A stretch of 42,150 nt of DNA from DALYLB01 sp046154695 (GTDB lineage Bacteria; Acidobacteriota; Blastocatellia; RBC074), in the NCBI GenBank assembly GCA_046154695.1, contig JBJXFI010000275.1, positions 1 to 42,150 of the forward strand, in the 5' to 3' direction. Below, piece after piece: positions 33,456 through 42,150 of this stretch. A program made the position numbers and the translations under genes. Within the stretch, counting starts at the first letter, position 1. Every line of letters starts with the position of its first letter. The notes beneath the pieces were generated by a model. That model ran no database searches. It was not told where the DNA came from and worked only from the letters and a program-made list of their open reading frames with translations.

Positions 33456-34262
33456 CTATTTCATAAAGAAGATATGGAAATAGTACAGCAGCGGCGCATT
33501 GAATACCATGCTGTCAAGGCGATCGAGCAGCCCTCCGTGCCCCGGAATCAGCCTGCCCGCATCCTTCGCCCTCGCTCCCCGCTTGAGCATCGATTCACAC
33601 AAATCCCCGGTGATTCCGAGCCCTCCCATCACCAGGGCCAGCGGAACGGCATGCGAAATCTTCAATTCGGGAAAGATCGTGAAATGGACGATCAGGGCCG
33701 CGATCACATTGCCGAGCAGTCCGCCGACGGCGCCCTCCCTCGTCTTCCCCGGACTGACCCGGGGAGCCAGCTTGTTCCGCCCCAGCTTGCGCCCCGTGTA
33801 ATAGGCGCCGGTATCCCCGGCGAAGACGACGAGAAAGAAGAATAACAGCAATTTCGGCGCGAGCTTCGGAATCGGGCTCTCGATGACGCGGATCGCGATG
33901 ATATATCCGCCCAGCAGCGCGACATAAAGCACGCCGAAGACCTTCACCGCCGCCGCCGGCAGCATCTCGCTGAAATCGTCCTCGCCCGCCCGCGTGAAGA
34001 GCTGGACCAGCATCTCCACGATCACCAGCGCCGCCAGCGCCGCCGCGATCCACTCGTGCCGCCCAAAATAAAAAGCGGCAAGTATTGCCGCCCCCGCCAT
34101 CAATCCCTGAACCTCGCCCCCCAGCCTCGACAAGGCATAATACTCATGCAGGCCCAGCAGAATCCCCGCCGCCGCGATCGCCACAAACCAGATCGGGGCC
34201 CCCCACCAGAGCGCGGAGAAGAGAATCGGAAGAAAGACGATTGCTGTCAGAACACGCGCCAT
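33456..34262 (-). CDS. cdsA: Phosphatidate cytidylyltransferase
   Basis: CdsA makes CDP-diacylglycerol from phosphatidate and CTP in the inner membrane, the branch point of phospholipid synthesis. The 268-residue protein has about eight hydrophobic helices and the family signature near the C-terminus: SPGKTREGAVGG, GITGDLCESMLKRGARAKDAG and GHGGLLDRLDSMVF. The ATG at 34262 has no Shine-Dalgarno; the region just upstream is the GAGAGTTGA-rich repeat 34264-34416, so initiation may depend on RNA folding or coupling to uppS. It sits between uppS and dxr, the usual arrangement. Confidence 0.97.
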   Translation of the reverse strand: MARVLTAIVFLPILFSALWWGAPIWFVAIAAAGILLGLHEYYALSRLGGEVQGLMAGAAILAAFYFGRHEWIAAALAALVIVEMLVQLFTRAGEDDFSEMLPAAAVKVFGVLYVALLGGYIIAIRVIESPIPKLAPKLLLFFFLVVFAGDTGAYYTGRKLGRNKLAPRVSPGKTREGAVGGLLGNVIAALIVHFTIFPELKISHAVPLALVMGGLGITGDLCESMLKRGARAKDAGRLIPGHGGLLDRLDSMVFNAPLLYYFHIFFMK

Positions 34263-34263
34263 A

Positions 34264-34416
34264 GGAGAGTTGAGAGTTGAGAGTTCATAATTGATAGTTG
34301 AGAGTTCGTGGCGGATCGTCGAGAGCGGGTAAATGAGAGTGGAGAATCGAGAAGCCCGTGGAGGAGTTTGCTCCCCCTTCCACCATCAACTCTCAATTAT
34401 CAACTATCAACTCTCC
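34264..34416. repeat. GAGAGTTGA-rich imperfect inverted repeat (copy F)
   Basis: The left arm (34264-34306) consists of GAGAGTTGA-type units; the right arm (34386-34416) contains CAACTCTCAATTATCAAC and CTATCAACTCTCC. Pairing is imperfect but extensive. An inner GTGGAG (34359-34364) and CTTCCAC (34377-34383) may also pair. It fills the whole gap between the uppS stop and the cdsA start. Confidence 0.8.
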
Positions 34417-35229
<813 letters not shown>

Positions 35230-35295
35230 TTTGTTGTTGGAGTTGTATGCGTTTATGTATGACCGCGTGCTTCTCGAAGAAACAGGGATCGAATA

Positions 35296-36027
35296 CTAAT
35301 ACTCGACTTTCATAAGCGTCAACCCATGCGCTGGGGCGGGCGCCCCCGCGAGCATACGATCGCGGCTCTCCAGCAGCCGGGATATCGTGCCCGCCCGCAT
35401 CCGCCCGCGAGTCGCTTCCACCAGGGCCCCCACCATCGTTCGCACCTGATACCGCAGAAAACCATCTCCCGAAAAATGAAACCGGAGATCCTCCCCTTCC
35501 CGCTCCACCCCAAACTCCGTCAGGGTCCGCACGCTCGTCCGCACATCCCTCGATGTCACCGAAAACGCCGAGAAATCGTGCGTGCCAAGCAACACCCGCC
35601 CCTCCTCCAACAAACGCTCGACATCCAGCTCATACGGATAGTGCCAGGCATACCGCAACAGAAATGGACTCATCACCCTCGCCTGGTGGATTCGATATCG
35701 ATACGTCTTCCTCTTCGCGTCGATTCGCGCATGAAAGGCCTCCGGCGCCCGCGCCGCCTCCAGCACCCGAATCTCCAACGGCAGGTTCCCATTCAACGCC
35801 CGCAGCAACGCCTCCCCCTCCCACTCCCTCGAAAGCCGAAAACTCGCCACCTGCCCCTCCGCATGCACCCCCGCATCCGTCCGCCCCGCCCCGTCCGTCA
35901 CCACCGGCGAACCCTCCAACCTCGCCACCGCCTCCCCCAATACTCCCTGGATCGTCGGCCACCCCTCCTGCATCTGCCAACCACTATACCCCGTCCCATC
36001 ATATGCCAGCGTTACCCGATACTTCAT
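35296..36027 (-). CDS. truA: tRNA pseudouridine(38-40) synthase
   Basis: TruA modifies uridines 38-40 in the tRNA anticodon stem. The 243-residue protein is of normal size and shows LAYDGTGYSGWQMQ at the N-terminus, the catalytic aspartate D51 in GAGRTDAGVHAEGQVASF, and FHARIDAKRKTYRYRI. GGGAAGAG stands close before the ATG, and a good promoter (36066-36094) lies just upstream. It is the first gene of the truA-uppS-cdsA-dxr group. Confidence 0.97.
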   Translation of the reverse strand: MKYRVTLAYDGTGYSGWQMQEGWPTIQGVLGEAVARLEGSPVVTDGAGRTDAGVHAEGQVASFRLSREWEGEALLRALNGNLPLEIRVLEAARAPEAFHARIDAKRKTYRYRIHQARVMSPFLLRYAWHYPYELDVERLLEEGRVLLGTHDFSAFSVTSRDVRTSVRTLTEFGVEREGEDLRFHFSGDGFLRYQVRTMVGALVEATRGRMRAGTISRLLESRDRMLAGAPAPAHGLTLMKVEY

Positions 36028-36065
36028 ATCTCTTCCCGATTGCTCCCCCGCCGGAAAATGCTGTG

Positions 36066-36094
36066 ATGCTACGCTTCGGTGTTATTTTCGTCAA
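36066..36094 (-). promoter_or_regulatory. Promoter of the truA-uppS-cdsA-dxr group
   Basis: Read on the minus strand, TTGACG (36094-36089), a 17-base spacer and TAGCAT (36071-36066) precede truA by about 38 bases. The area between pyrE and truA is locally AT-rich, as expected of a promoter. Confidence 0.5.
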
Positions 36095-36124
36095 GTACTT
36101 TTCAGTATAAAGCTTGCTAACAGA

Positions 36125-36706
36125 TCATGCGCGGCTGCCTGGTTTGACGGCCTGGGAGCCTTCCCGGCACATGGGGCAATGAGCCGGATCGTAAGTGGGA
36201 ACATCGAGAACGGCGAGCGCATGCCTGGGGACGCCCAGATCGACGGCGCCGCCGCTGCGATCGATCAGGGAGGCGGCGCCGACGGGGATTCCGCCGAGTT
36301 GCGCGACGACGTCCATGACTTCGCGGGTGGAGCCGCCGGTGGTGACGACATCCTCGACGACGAAGCAGCGTTCGCCGGGTTGGATGGAGAAGCCGCGGCG
36401 AAGCTGCATGACCTGGTTCAGTCGTTCGGTAAAGAGGGCGCGAACCCCGAGGGCGCGGGCGACTTCGTGCGCGACGATGACGCCCCCGAGCGCGGGGGCG
36501 ATGACCAGATCGACGGCGCCGATGCGCGGGTCGAGGCGGGCCTTTTCGCCGAGTTCCGCGCAGAGCGCGGCGGCGGCGGGCGGGTGTTGAAGCACGAGCG
36601 CGCACTGCAGATAGCGATTGCTGTGAAGTCCCGAGGAGAGGAGAAAATGGCCCTTCAACAGGGCCTGATTCTCCTCAAAGATGTTAAGCACGTCTTCTCC
36701 GGTCAT
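36125..36706 (-). CDS. pyrE: Orotate phosphoribosyltransferase
   Basis: PyrE converts orotate and PRPP to OMP in pyrimidine synthesis. The 193-residue protein has HFLLSSGLHSNRYLQCA, the PRPP-binding loop CFVVEDVVTTGGSTRE and a C-terminus ending DPAHCPMCREG, all typical of the bacterial enzyme. The ATG overlaps the methyltransferase stop in an ATGA, so it is translated as part of the fabF-like-methyltransferase-pyrE operon. Together with dcd upstream this gives the segment two nucleotide-metabolism genes. Confidence 0.96.
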   Translation of the reverse strand: MTGEDVLNIFEENQALLKGHFLLSSGLHSNRYLQCALVLQHPPAAAALCAELGEKARLDPRIGAVDLVIAPALGGVIVAHEVARALGVRALFTERLNQVMQLRRGFSIQPGERCFVVEDVVTTGGSTREVMDVVAQLGGIPVGAASLIDRSGGAVDLGVPRHALAVLDVPTYDPAHCPMCREGSQAVKPGSRA

Positions 36707-37410
36707 AGTGGTCCAATGAGAATGTAGCGGTATGGAAAATGGCGAAAGACGCGCAGCGGGGCGCCGGCGGAGCCGGCGAGTTCGGCGAGATCCGGATCGG
36801 CGAAGCCGCGGAGCACCGAGAGGGCCGCATCATTTCTCACCAGGCGATTGCGGGTGAAGATCCGCGTCAGGAGCTTGATCGTGTAATAGGCGATCGGGTG
36901 CCGGCGCAGATCGTTGATGATAAAGGCGACGCGGGCGACGCGCGCGAACGATCGGAGCAGCGAGGCGGCCTGCGGCGTTTCAAAATGATGAAGGAACATC
37001 GAGGCGATGACGAAATCGAAGCTGCCGTCGGCGAACGGGAGACGCATGGCATCCGCGCGAACGACCTGAATCTCGGGATAGTCGCGGGTTCGCGCGGCGG
37101 CTTCGGCGGCGGCCATCTCGTTGAGATCGACGACGACGCAGTCGATTTCGATGCGGCGCGCGCGCGCCCACTCGACGATGCGCGATGGAATGTCGCCCGA
37201 CCCGGTGCCGACATCGAGCAATCGGATGCGGCGCTCGCCTGTCGCCTCGATCATCGGAAAGAGGTGGCGCGTGAGCGCGCGAACCCCGCCCAGATATCGG
37301 TTCACCCGGCGCAGATCGGCGAGCGTGTCGATGAATTCGTCGAGGCCGTAATCGCCGCCATCGATCAGTTCGCTCTCCTCACTCCGCTTGGCAAACGCGC
37401 CGAACATCAT
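36703..37410 (-). CDS. Class I SAM-dependent methyltransferase
   Basis: This 235-residue protein contains the SAM-binding motif LLDVGTGSGDIPSRI (motif I), the acidic CVVVDLNEMAAA (motif II) and VVRADAMRLPFADGSFDFVIASMFLHHF (motifs III/IV). The N-terminus DEFIDTLADLRRVNRYLGG recalls methyltransferases found in polyketide-type loci. ATG 37410 shares an ATGA with the ketoacyl synthase stop, and its own stop shares an ATGA with pyrE. The substrate may be a product of the ketoacyl synthase, but this is only context. Confidence 0.9.
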   Translation of the reverse strand: MMFGAFAKRSEESELIDGGDYGLDEFIDTLADLRRVNRYLGGVRALTRHLFPMIEATGERRIRLLDVGTGSGDIPSRIVEWARARRIEIDCVVVDLNEMAAAEAAARTRDYPEIQVVRADAMRLPFADGSFDFVIASMFLHHFETPQAASLLRSFARVARVAFIINDLRRHPIAYYTIKLLTRIFTRNRLVRNDAALSVLRGFADPDLAELAGSAGAPLRVFRHFPYRYILIGPL

Positions 37411-38675
37411 GCCTCGTGCTTCCGGACAACCAGCGCGGAGTTCTTCGACCCGAATCCGATGCAATTGCAGAGCGCGGTGCGAATCTCGCCCGCCCGGGCC
37501 TTGTTCGGCACGTAATCGAGATCGCATTCCGGATCCGATTCATCAAGATTGATCGTCGGAGGAAAGAATCCGAGATGCATCCCTCCGAGCGTCGCCGTCA
37601 GCCCCGCGGCGCCGGAAGCTCCCTGCGGATGGCCGATCATCGACTTGGTGGCGCTCATCGGCACCTTGTATGCCTGCTCCTGAAAGGCCAGCTTGACGGC
37701 GCGCGTCTCGATGCGGTCATTGAGATCGGTCGAGGTTCCATGCAGGTTGATGTAGTCGATCTCTTCGGGCCGCGCGCCGGCATCGGCCATGGCCAGCGCC
37801 ATGGCGCGCGCGGGCTCGATGCCGGATTCGTCCAGCCGCACCCGGTGATGCGCGTCGCAGGTCGAGCCATAGCCCGCGAACTCTCCGTAAATGCGCGCTC
37901 CCCGGTCGATCGCATGCTGCCGCTCTTCGAGCATCAGCAGATAGGCGCCCTCCCCCACGACAAATCCATCGCGATCGCGGCTGAACGGCCGCGAGCCCCG
38001 CGCCGGTTCGTCATTCCAGGAGGATGTCATGACCTTCATCATGCAAAACCCGAGAACAATGCTGTGCGCCAGCGGCGCATCCACGCCCCCTGTCACGACG
38101 CTGTCGATGCGGCCGAGCGCGATCTGCATCGCCGCGTAATTGATGGCGTCCGTGGACGAGGTGCAGCCCGTCGAAATCAGATGACTGAAACCCTTGATCC
38201 CGAATGGCATCGACAGCTCGCTCGGCAGGGATCCCGGCGTCGCCGTCGGAACCGAGTAGATGCTCGCCCGCTTCGCCTCGTTCGCGAAATAGTATTGATA
38301 CTGCTTCTCGATGAAACCCAGCGAGGCGCCGCCGCTTCCCAGGATGATCCCGATGTTCCGCCGTTCGTCGAGGCTCATCTCCTCCGGCCGCAATCCGGCG
38401 TCCTCAAAGAGCAGGCCGGCGGCGGCAATCGCGTAGGCCACCGCGCTCGAGACATGCTGGCGGTCCTTGGCGGGGATGAACTGGTCCGGGTCGAAGTCCC
38501 GGACCTCCGCGGCGATCCGCACGGGCAGGTCCGTGGCGTCGAATCGCGTAATCCGGCTGATCCCACTTCGCCCCTCCTGCAGCGACTGCCAGAATTGTTC
38601 CCTGCCAATGCCAATGGGGGTCACACAACCGATGCCGGTAATGACGACGCGACGAAGCGTTTTGGGCATGCGCAT
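37407..38675 (-). CDS. Beta-ketoacyl-ACP synthase family protein (FabF-like)
   Basis: This thiolase-fold condensing enzyme of 422 residues has the catalytic cysteine C171 in STGCTSSTDAINYA and the two histidines in LHGTSTDLND and GHPQGASGAAG, so the Cys-His-His triad is intact. The cysteine context TGCTSS differs from the DTACSS of most FabF, so it may be a specialised ketosynthase rather than the main fatty-acid elongation enzyme. No acyl carrier protein, ketoreductase or dehydratase is adjacent. It follows dcd by 30 bases. GAGGA lies about 11 bases upstream of ATG 38675. Confidence 0.92.
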   Translation of the reverse strand: MRMPKTLRRVVITGIGCVTPIGIGREQFWQSLQEGRSGISRITRFDATDLPVRIAAEVRDFDPDQFIPAKDRQHVSSAVAYAIAAAGLLFEDAGLRPEEMSLDERRNIGIILGSGGASLGFIEKQYQYYFANEAKRASIYSVPTATPGSLPSELSMPFGIKGFSHLISTGCTSSTDAINYAAMQIALGRIDSVVTGGVDAPLAHSIVLGFCMMKVMTSSWNDEPARGSRPFSRDRDGFVVGEGAYLLMLEERQHAIDRGARIYGEFAGYGSTCDAHHRVRLDESGIEPARAMALAMADAGARPEEIDYINLHGTSTDLNDRIETRAVKLAFQEQAYKVPMSATKSMIGHPQGASGAAGLTATLGGMHLGFFPPTINLDESDPECDLDYVPNKARAGEIRTALCNCIGFGSKNSALVVRKHEA

Positions 38676-38705
38676 AATCTTATAGTCCTCGTGAGGGTTG
38701 AATTA

Positions 38706-39296
38706 TTACAATCTTGGGGTGACGAGACCCGTCTGACCCTGATATTTCCCGGCCCGATCTTCATACGAAACTTCACAGTCTTCGTCCGATTCGAAAAAGG
38801 TCACCTGCGCAATGCCTTCATTGGCGTAGACACGTATCGGAAGATCCGCGGAGTTCGAAAACTCAAGCACCAGGCGCCCGCGCCATCCGGGCTCGAGTGG
38901 CGTCGTGTTGACGATCAACCCGCTCCGCGCGTATGTCGATTTGCCGACACAGATGCCGATCAGCCGCCGCGGCATCCGGAATGTCTCGACCGTCACCCCC
39001 AACGCATAGGAATGCGGCGGCAACAGCCAGTATTTCGATCCATCCTCCGCCACTCTCAATGGCGCTTCAATCAGCGAATTCTCATCGAATCGCTTCGGAT
39101 CGATCTCGGCGCTGGCGATCGGCGAGAAGACCCGGAACCCGTCCGGCGCCAGTCGCAGATCATACCCATAGGAAGAGAGCCCGGCGGAAATGATCCGGCG
39201 CCCTTCCACCTCGCGAACAAGCCGCTCCTCGAAGGGGGTGATCATCTGGTGTTCGCGACACATATGTTTGATCCAGCGATCCGATTTGACGCTCAC
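38706..39296 (-). CDS. dcd: dCTP deaminase
   Basis: Dcd converts dCTP to dUTP for thymidylate synthesis. The 196-residue protein starts with a GTG (39296) reading MSVKSDRWIKHMCREHQMITPF, exactly the family opening, with AGGAGA about nine bases upstream. The catalytic and binding block GKSTYARSGLIVNTTPLEPGWRG, including the glutamate general base, is intact, and SSYGYDLRL and TGLVTPRL match the family ends. It is divergent from hup. A weak promoter candidate (TTGCGC, 17 bases, TAGACT, read on minus from 39094+300 to 39366) lies upstream. Confidence 0.97.
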   Translation of the reverse strand: MSVKSDRWIKHMCREHQMITPFEERLVREVEGRRIISAGLSSYGYDLRLAPDGFRVFSPIASAEIDPKRFDENSLIEAPLRVAEDGSKYWLLPPHSYALGVTVETFRMPRRLIGICVGKSTYARSGLIVNTTPLEPGWRGRLVLEFSNSADLPIRVYANEGIAQVTFFESDEDCEVSYEDRAGKYQGQTGLVTPRL

Positions 39297-39405
39297 GTGG
39301 AAATGCTCTCCTGGGGTTTCTTTTGCTTCGTAAGGGGAAATACACTTGATGATAATTTCGGGCGCAGTCTAGCCGATGCACAGCCCGGGCGCAAATATCG
39401 CATCC

Positions 39406-39435
39406 TTGACACCCCGCGAAGGCCATTCCTATAAT
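39406..39435 (+). promoter_or_regulatory. Near-consensus sigma-70 promoter of hup
   Basis: TTGACA (39406-39411), an 18-base spacer and TATAAT (39430-39435) match the consensus at all 12 positions. Transcription should begin near 39442, giving a leader of about 125 bases before the HU gene. Confidence 0.75.
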
Positions 39436-39566
39436 GCCTGCGTTTCCAGAGTCATACATCAATATCCATGCGTCACCAGTGGCGTTTTCGAAGCGACGGC
39501 CGTAATAGCGGCCGGCGCGATGGCCCGACGACAGCCGGGACAACAGCCGGGGCAATAGGAGGATCT

Positions 39567-39830
39567 GTGATCAAACTCGACATCATCAATAGCGTCGCCG
39601 AAAAGACCGGCGTCCCGAAATTGAAGGCTGAGGCCGCTGTCGAAGCCCTCTTCGAAGCCATGAAGGAGGCCATGAAGCGCGGAGAGCGCATTGAGCTGCG
39701 GGGGTTCGGCGTCTTCGTCGTCAAGCCGCGCAAGCGCGGCATCGGGCGGAATCCGCGCACCGGCACGCAGGTCGCCATCCCCGAAGGCAAAACCATTCGC
39801 TTCAAACCCGGCAAGGAACTGCAATCCTGA
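39567..39830 (+). CDS. hup: HU-family DNA-binding protein
   Basis: This 87-residue nucleoid protein binds and bends DNA as a dimer. Visible are the N-terminal dimer helices (IKLDIINSVAEKTGVPKLKAEAAVEALFEAMKEAM), ERIELRGFGVFVVKPRKRG and the DNA-binding arm GRNPRTGTQVAIPEGKTIRFKPGKEL with its intercalating proline. The start is GTG 39567 with AGGAGG (39557-39562) four bases away; the frame upstream is only an extension. It is followed by an intrinsic terminator, so it is a single-gene unit driven by the near-perfect promoter. Confidence 0.97.
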   Translation: MIKLDIINSVAEKTGVPKLKAEAAVEALFEAMKEAMKRGERIELRGFGVFVVKPRKRGIGRNPRTGTQVAIPEGKTIRFKPGKELQS

Positions 39831-39870
39831 TTTTCCGCAACCTTCTCATTTTCACTCCTTGGCGATTCCC

Positions 39871-39907
39871 GGCGGCTTCGATCTCTTTGACGCCGCCCCT
39901 TTTTTTT
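39871..39907 (+). terminator. Intrinsic terminator after hup
   Basis: GGCGGC (39871-39876) pairs with GCCGCC (39892-39897), followed by CC and eight T residues (39900-39907). It is placed 40 bases after the HU stop. Confidence 0.75.
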
Positions 39908-40087
39908 GCGCGGCTGGAATTTTGAATCGGCCGTAAACAAACGCCCCGCGCCCCCCATCATCAGCACCCTCTTTTCCATATATCGGAACTCGCCGCGAGT
40001 TCCTCCATCGGCAGGGCGGTCTCATAAAACAGAAGGAAGGCCGCGATGCACGCCGCTCGATCTCCGCGTCGAGAGAAAGGAATCTCC

Positions 40088-40558
40088 ATGAGACGCCTGT
40101 CTTCCAATCTCGTTCCAATCTTCAAGGCGAGCCCTTTTCTGCTGGCGATCTGTTCGGCTGCGATGCTGTGGCAGGGAACGGATGAATACAGTGTGAGCCG
40201 CTCCGCCTATTTCTTCGGTGCCGGACTCCTCGTGGCTGTCGTCACGCGGCAATGGAAGCGCGTCTACCTGAACGGCGGCCGGCTCATTGTCGTCGGACTT
40301 CGGTCAAGCATCGAGGTTCCGCTTCATGAAATCGCGGCGATCGAGATCGTCAGCACGCGGCGAATCGCGGTGATCTTCCGGCGCTCCACCCCATTCGGCC
40401 TCCGGATCTCCTTCGTCGGCCGATGGGCGGGCTTCGATACGCCCGAAATCGCCCACGAACTGAACTACCTCGTCCATCGCGCGCGGACCATGCATCCCGC
40501 CCGCCCGCACGGACGCGGACAACGCAAGCCCCCGCGCGATATCTCCCGCGTCGCCTGA
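40088..40558 (+). CDS. Small membrane protein of unknown function
   Basis: This protein of 156 residues was not recognised. Seen are two hydrophobic segments (IFKASPFLLAICSAAMLW and SAYFFGAGLLVAVVTR), then a strand-rich basic region (RVYLNGGRLIVVGLRSSIEVPLHEIAAIEIVSTRRIAVIF) that resembles a bacterial PH-like domain, and a polar tail rich in Arg and Pro. It is probably an inner-membrane protein with a cytoplasmic PH-like domain, which is an inference from pattern only. ATG 40088 has AAAGGA at about six bases; an upstream in-frame ATG at 40046 has weaker support. It ends just before a strong hairpin. Confidence 0.75.
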   Translation: MRRLSSNLVPIFKASPFLLAICSAAMLWQGTDEYSVSRSAYFFGAGLLVAVVTRQWKRVYLNGGRLIVVGLRSSIEVPLHEIAAIEIVSTRRIAVIFRRSTPFGLRISFVGRWAGFDTPEIAHELNYLVHRARTMHPARPHGRGQRKPPRDISRVA

Positions 40559-40567
40559 ATCCCCCCC

Positions 40568-40608
40568 AAAAAAAGCGAGGCTGTGATCCCGTCGGATCAC
40601 AGCCTCGC
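40568..40608 (-). terminator. Strong intrinsic terminator, minus-strand direction
   Basis: GCGAGGCTGTGATCC (40575-40589) pairs perfectly with GGATCACAGCCTCGC (40594-40608) around CGTC; seven A residues at 40568-40574 become a T-run when read on the minus strand. It demands a minus-strand transcript arriving from the right, while the plus-strand gene ending at 40558 has no T-run here. Confidence 0.85.
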
Positions 40609-40635
40609 CAACCATCGCAGAGAGTTTTATGAAGC

Positions 40636-40950
40636 TTACTTCAGAAACAAATCCAGTCTCATCCGCCGCCCGCCTCGGGACGGCCCCGTGCCCTTGAAAT
40701 CATCGATGATTGCGACGCGCAGTCCCGTCTCACGACCCGGCCGCTCGCTTGGAAACCAACTCTGGCCCTGAATGCGAGACCGCGCGGCTTTGGCTTCGGA
40801 CGCTGACAGTTCATTCCCAGCAAACGCCTTTAAGGCACGTCTCTCGTCCGATCGCCTCTCCTTCGTCTCTATGAAGCATGCCGCTCTCGGCATTGCCTCC
40901 CTCCTTCTCCTGTCGCTTTCGCCAGCATCAACCAAAAGTGCCATTTGCAT
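40636..40950 (-). CDS. Possible small hypothetical protein upstream of terminator
   Basis: This 104-residue frame is listed because an intrinsic terminator begins 27 bases after its stop, and GAAGG stands about five bases before ATG 40950. The protein is highly charged and of no recognised family (MALLVDAGESDRRRREAM at the start). It ends in MRLDLFLK, which is how S4-domain RNA-binding proteins such as RqcP begin, so that the tail may be the start of a lost gene. The frame could be extended to 41100, overlapping the LysR start. A non-coding RNA ending at the terminator is the alternative. Confidence 0.3.
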   Translation of the reverse strand: MQMALLVDAGESDRRRREAMPRAACFIETKERRSDERRALKAFAGNELSASEAKAARSRIQGQSWFPSERPGRETGLRVAIIDDFKGTGPSRGGRRMRLDLFLK

Positions 40951-41008
40951 CTCGACCTTCGCGAAAGCATGCGCATTATCCAATCCTTCATGCCATCTGT
41001 CCAACTCA

Positions 41009-41048
41009 TTGTTGTAATAGGTTCGATCAATTATATTAATGCCTCGAA
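41009..41048 (+). promoter_or_regulatory. LysR gene promoter and possible operator
   Basis: TTGTTG (41009-41014), a 17-base spacer and TATATT (41032-41037) lie 39 bases before the LysR ATG. TTCGA (41022-41026) and TCGAA (41044-41048) form an inverted pair across the -10 region, and AATCGATTT follows at 41049-41057. Autorepression is usual for LysR genes, but the site is only a suggestion. Confidence 0.45.
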
Positions 41049-41075
41049 AATCGATTTCACGCGGGAGGAAACGAG

Positions 41076-41999
<924 letters not shown>

Positions 42000-42083
42000 G
42001 CGGAGCCGGATCCGAGCCTCCCCCGGGTGTGATTAAAAGTGGGACACAATTTCGCAATATTGATGGACAATCGGCGCATTGTT

Positions 42084-42139
42084 GTGTTCCGAAGGAACAC
42101 CAGACGGTAGCCGGCGGTGAAGCGAAGCGTAACCGCCGG
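42084..42139. repeat. Double hairpin, possible dispersed repeat
   Basis: GTGTTCC (42084-42090) pairs with GGAACAC (42094-42100) around GAA, and CCGGCGGT (42111-42118) pairs with ACCGCCGG (42132-42139) around GAAGCGAAGCGTA. The two stems lie in tandem about 85 bases after the LysR stop. No T-run follows. The remaining bases to 42150 hold no gene. Confidence 0.55.
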
Positions 42140-42150
42140 AATTGACATGA

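Larger units (their letters stand above)
40559..41075. other. Region between hypothetical and LysR genes: terminator, possible minus-strand gene, LysR promoter
   Basis: The 517 bases hold an intrinsic terminator for minus-strand transcription (40568-40608), a possible minus-strand reading frame (40636-40950) and the LysR promoter (41009-41037). The plus-strand frame beginning 40871 resembles a signal peptide but has no ribosome site and was not accepted. Confidence 0.5.

Noticed and set aside
37416..39434. Plus-strand frame of 672 codons crossing the ketosynthase and dcd genes
   Set aside because: It spans two clear genes and their gap with no family features or ribosome site.
40871..41017. 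Plus-strand frame starting MKHAALGIASLLLLSLSPAS, like a small exported protein
   Set aside because: No ribosome site, random-looking sequence after the hydrophobic stretch, and it overlaps the LysR promoter.

Overview
The window reads as chromosomal DNA of a GC-rich (roughly 60 percent by eye) Gram-negative bacterium, most likely an Acidobacteriota (perhaps Blastocatellia). The best single clue is a 1158-residue TonB-dependent receptor with an N-terminal carboxypeptidase-regulatory-like domain, typical of that phylum. Supporting clues are a group 3b [NiFe]-hydrogenase, paired exported S15-type hydrolases and many long palindromic intergenic repeats. There is no tRNA, rRNA, CRISPR, transposase or integrase. 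The phylum is an inference; no search could be run.

Layout. 1-3187 (+): end of a GNAT acetyltransferase, a cytochrome P450 and an OleC-like AMP-dependent ligase, probably the end of a lipid or secondary-metabolite operon. 3230-4086 (+): a toxin-antitoxin-like pair with a PIN-domain toxin. 4123-10015: an exported amidohydrolase and an AGXT2-like aminotransferase (-), diverging from a COG3375-type GNAT and an N-succinylamino acid racemase/OSBS (+), then pdxH (-). 10046-12170: a long leader-like region, a small HTH protein and a tandem universal stress protein, with two nested palindromes. 12181-18601 (-): a complete hydrogenase operon (yrbG-like antiporter, a 31-codon ORF, hydB, a cNMP-binding protein, hydG, hydD, hydA, maturation protease, and a hypA without its zinc finger). 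19007-21335 (-): beta-carbonic anhydrase and a SulP transporter of Bacteroidota type, a likely bicarbonate-handling pair acquired by transfer. 21795-32181 (-): S15 hydrolase, Tat-exported SelA-like PLP enzyme, TonB receptor, second S15 hydrolase and exported amidohydrolase, which look like an envelope nutrient-processing locus. 32234-39296 (-): housekeeping genes dcd, fabF-like, methyltransferase, pyrE, truA, uppS, cdsA, dxr. 39406-42150: hup with a near-perfect promoter, two hypothetical genes around a strong terminator, and a LysR regulator.

The most unusual signal is a set of long, nested inverted repeats in the 5-prime leaders of genes (5848-5925, 12011-12170, 25041-25158, 28739-28960, 34264-34416) and between two convergent genes (10885-11019). 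An outer repeat and an inner repeat occur alone and also nested inside one another. In at least two copies the outer arm runs directly into the Shine-Dalgarno of the downstream gene. Other points of interest are the hypA variant, the short ORF coupled to hydB, and the exported PLP-enzyme/amidohydrolase/S15/TonB locus.
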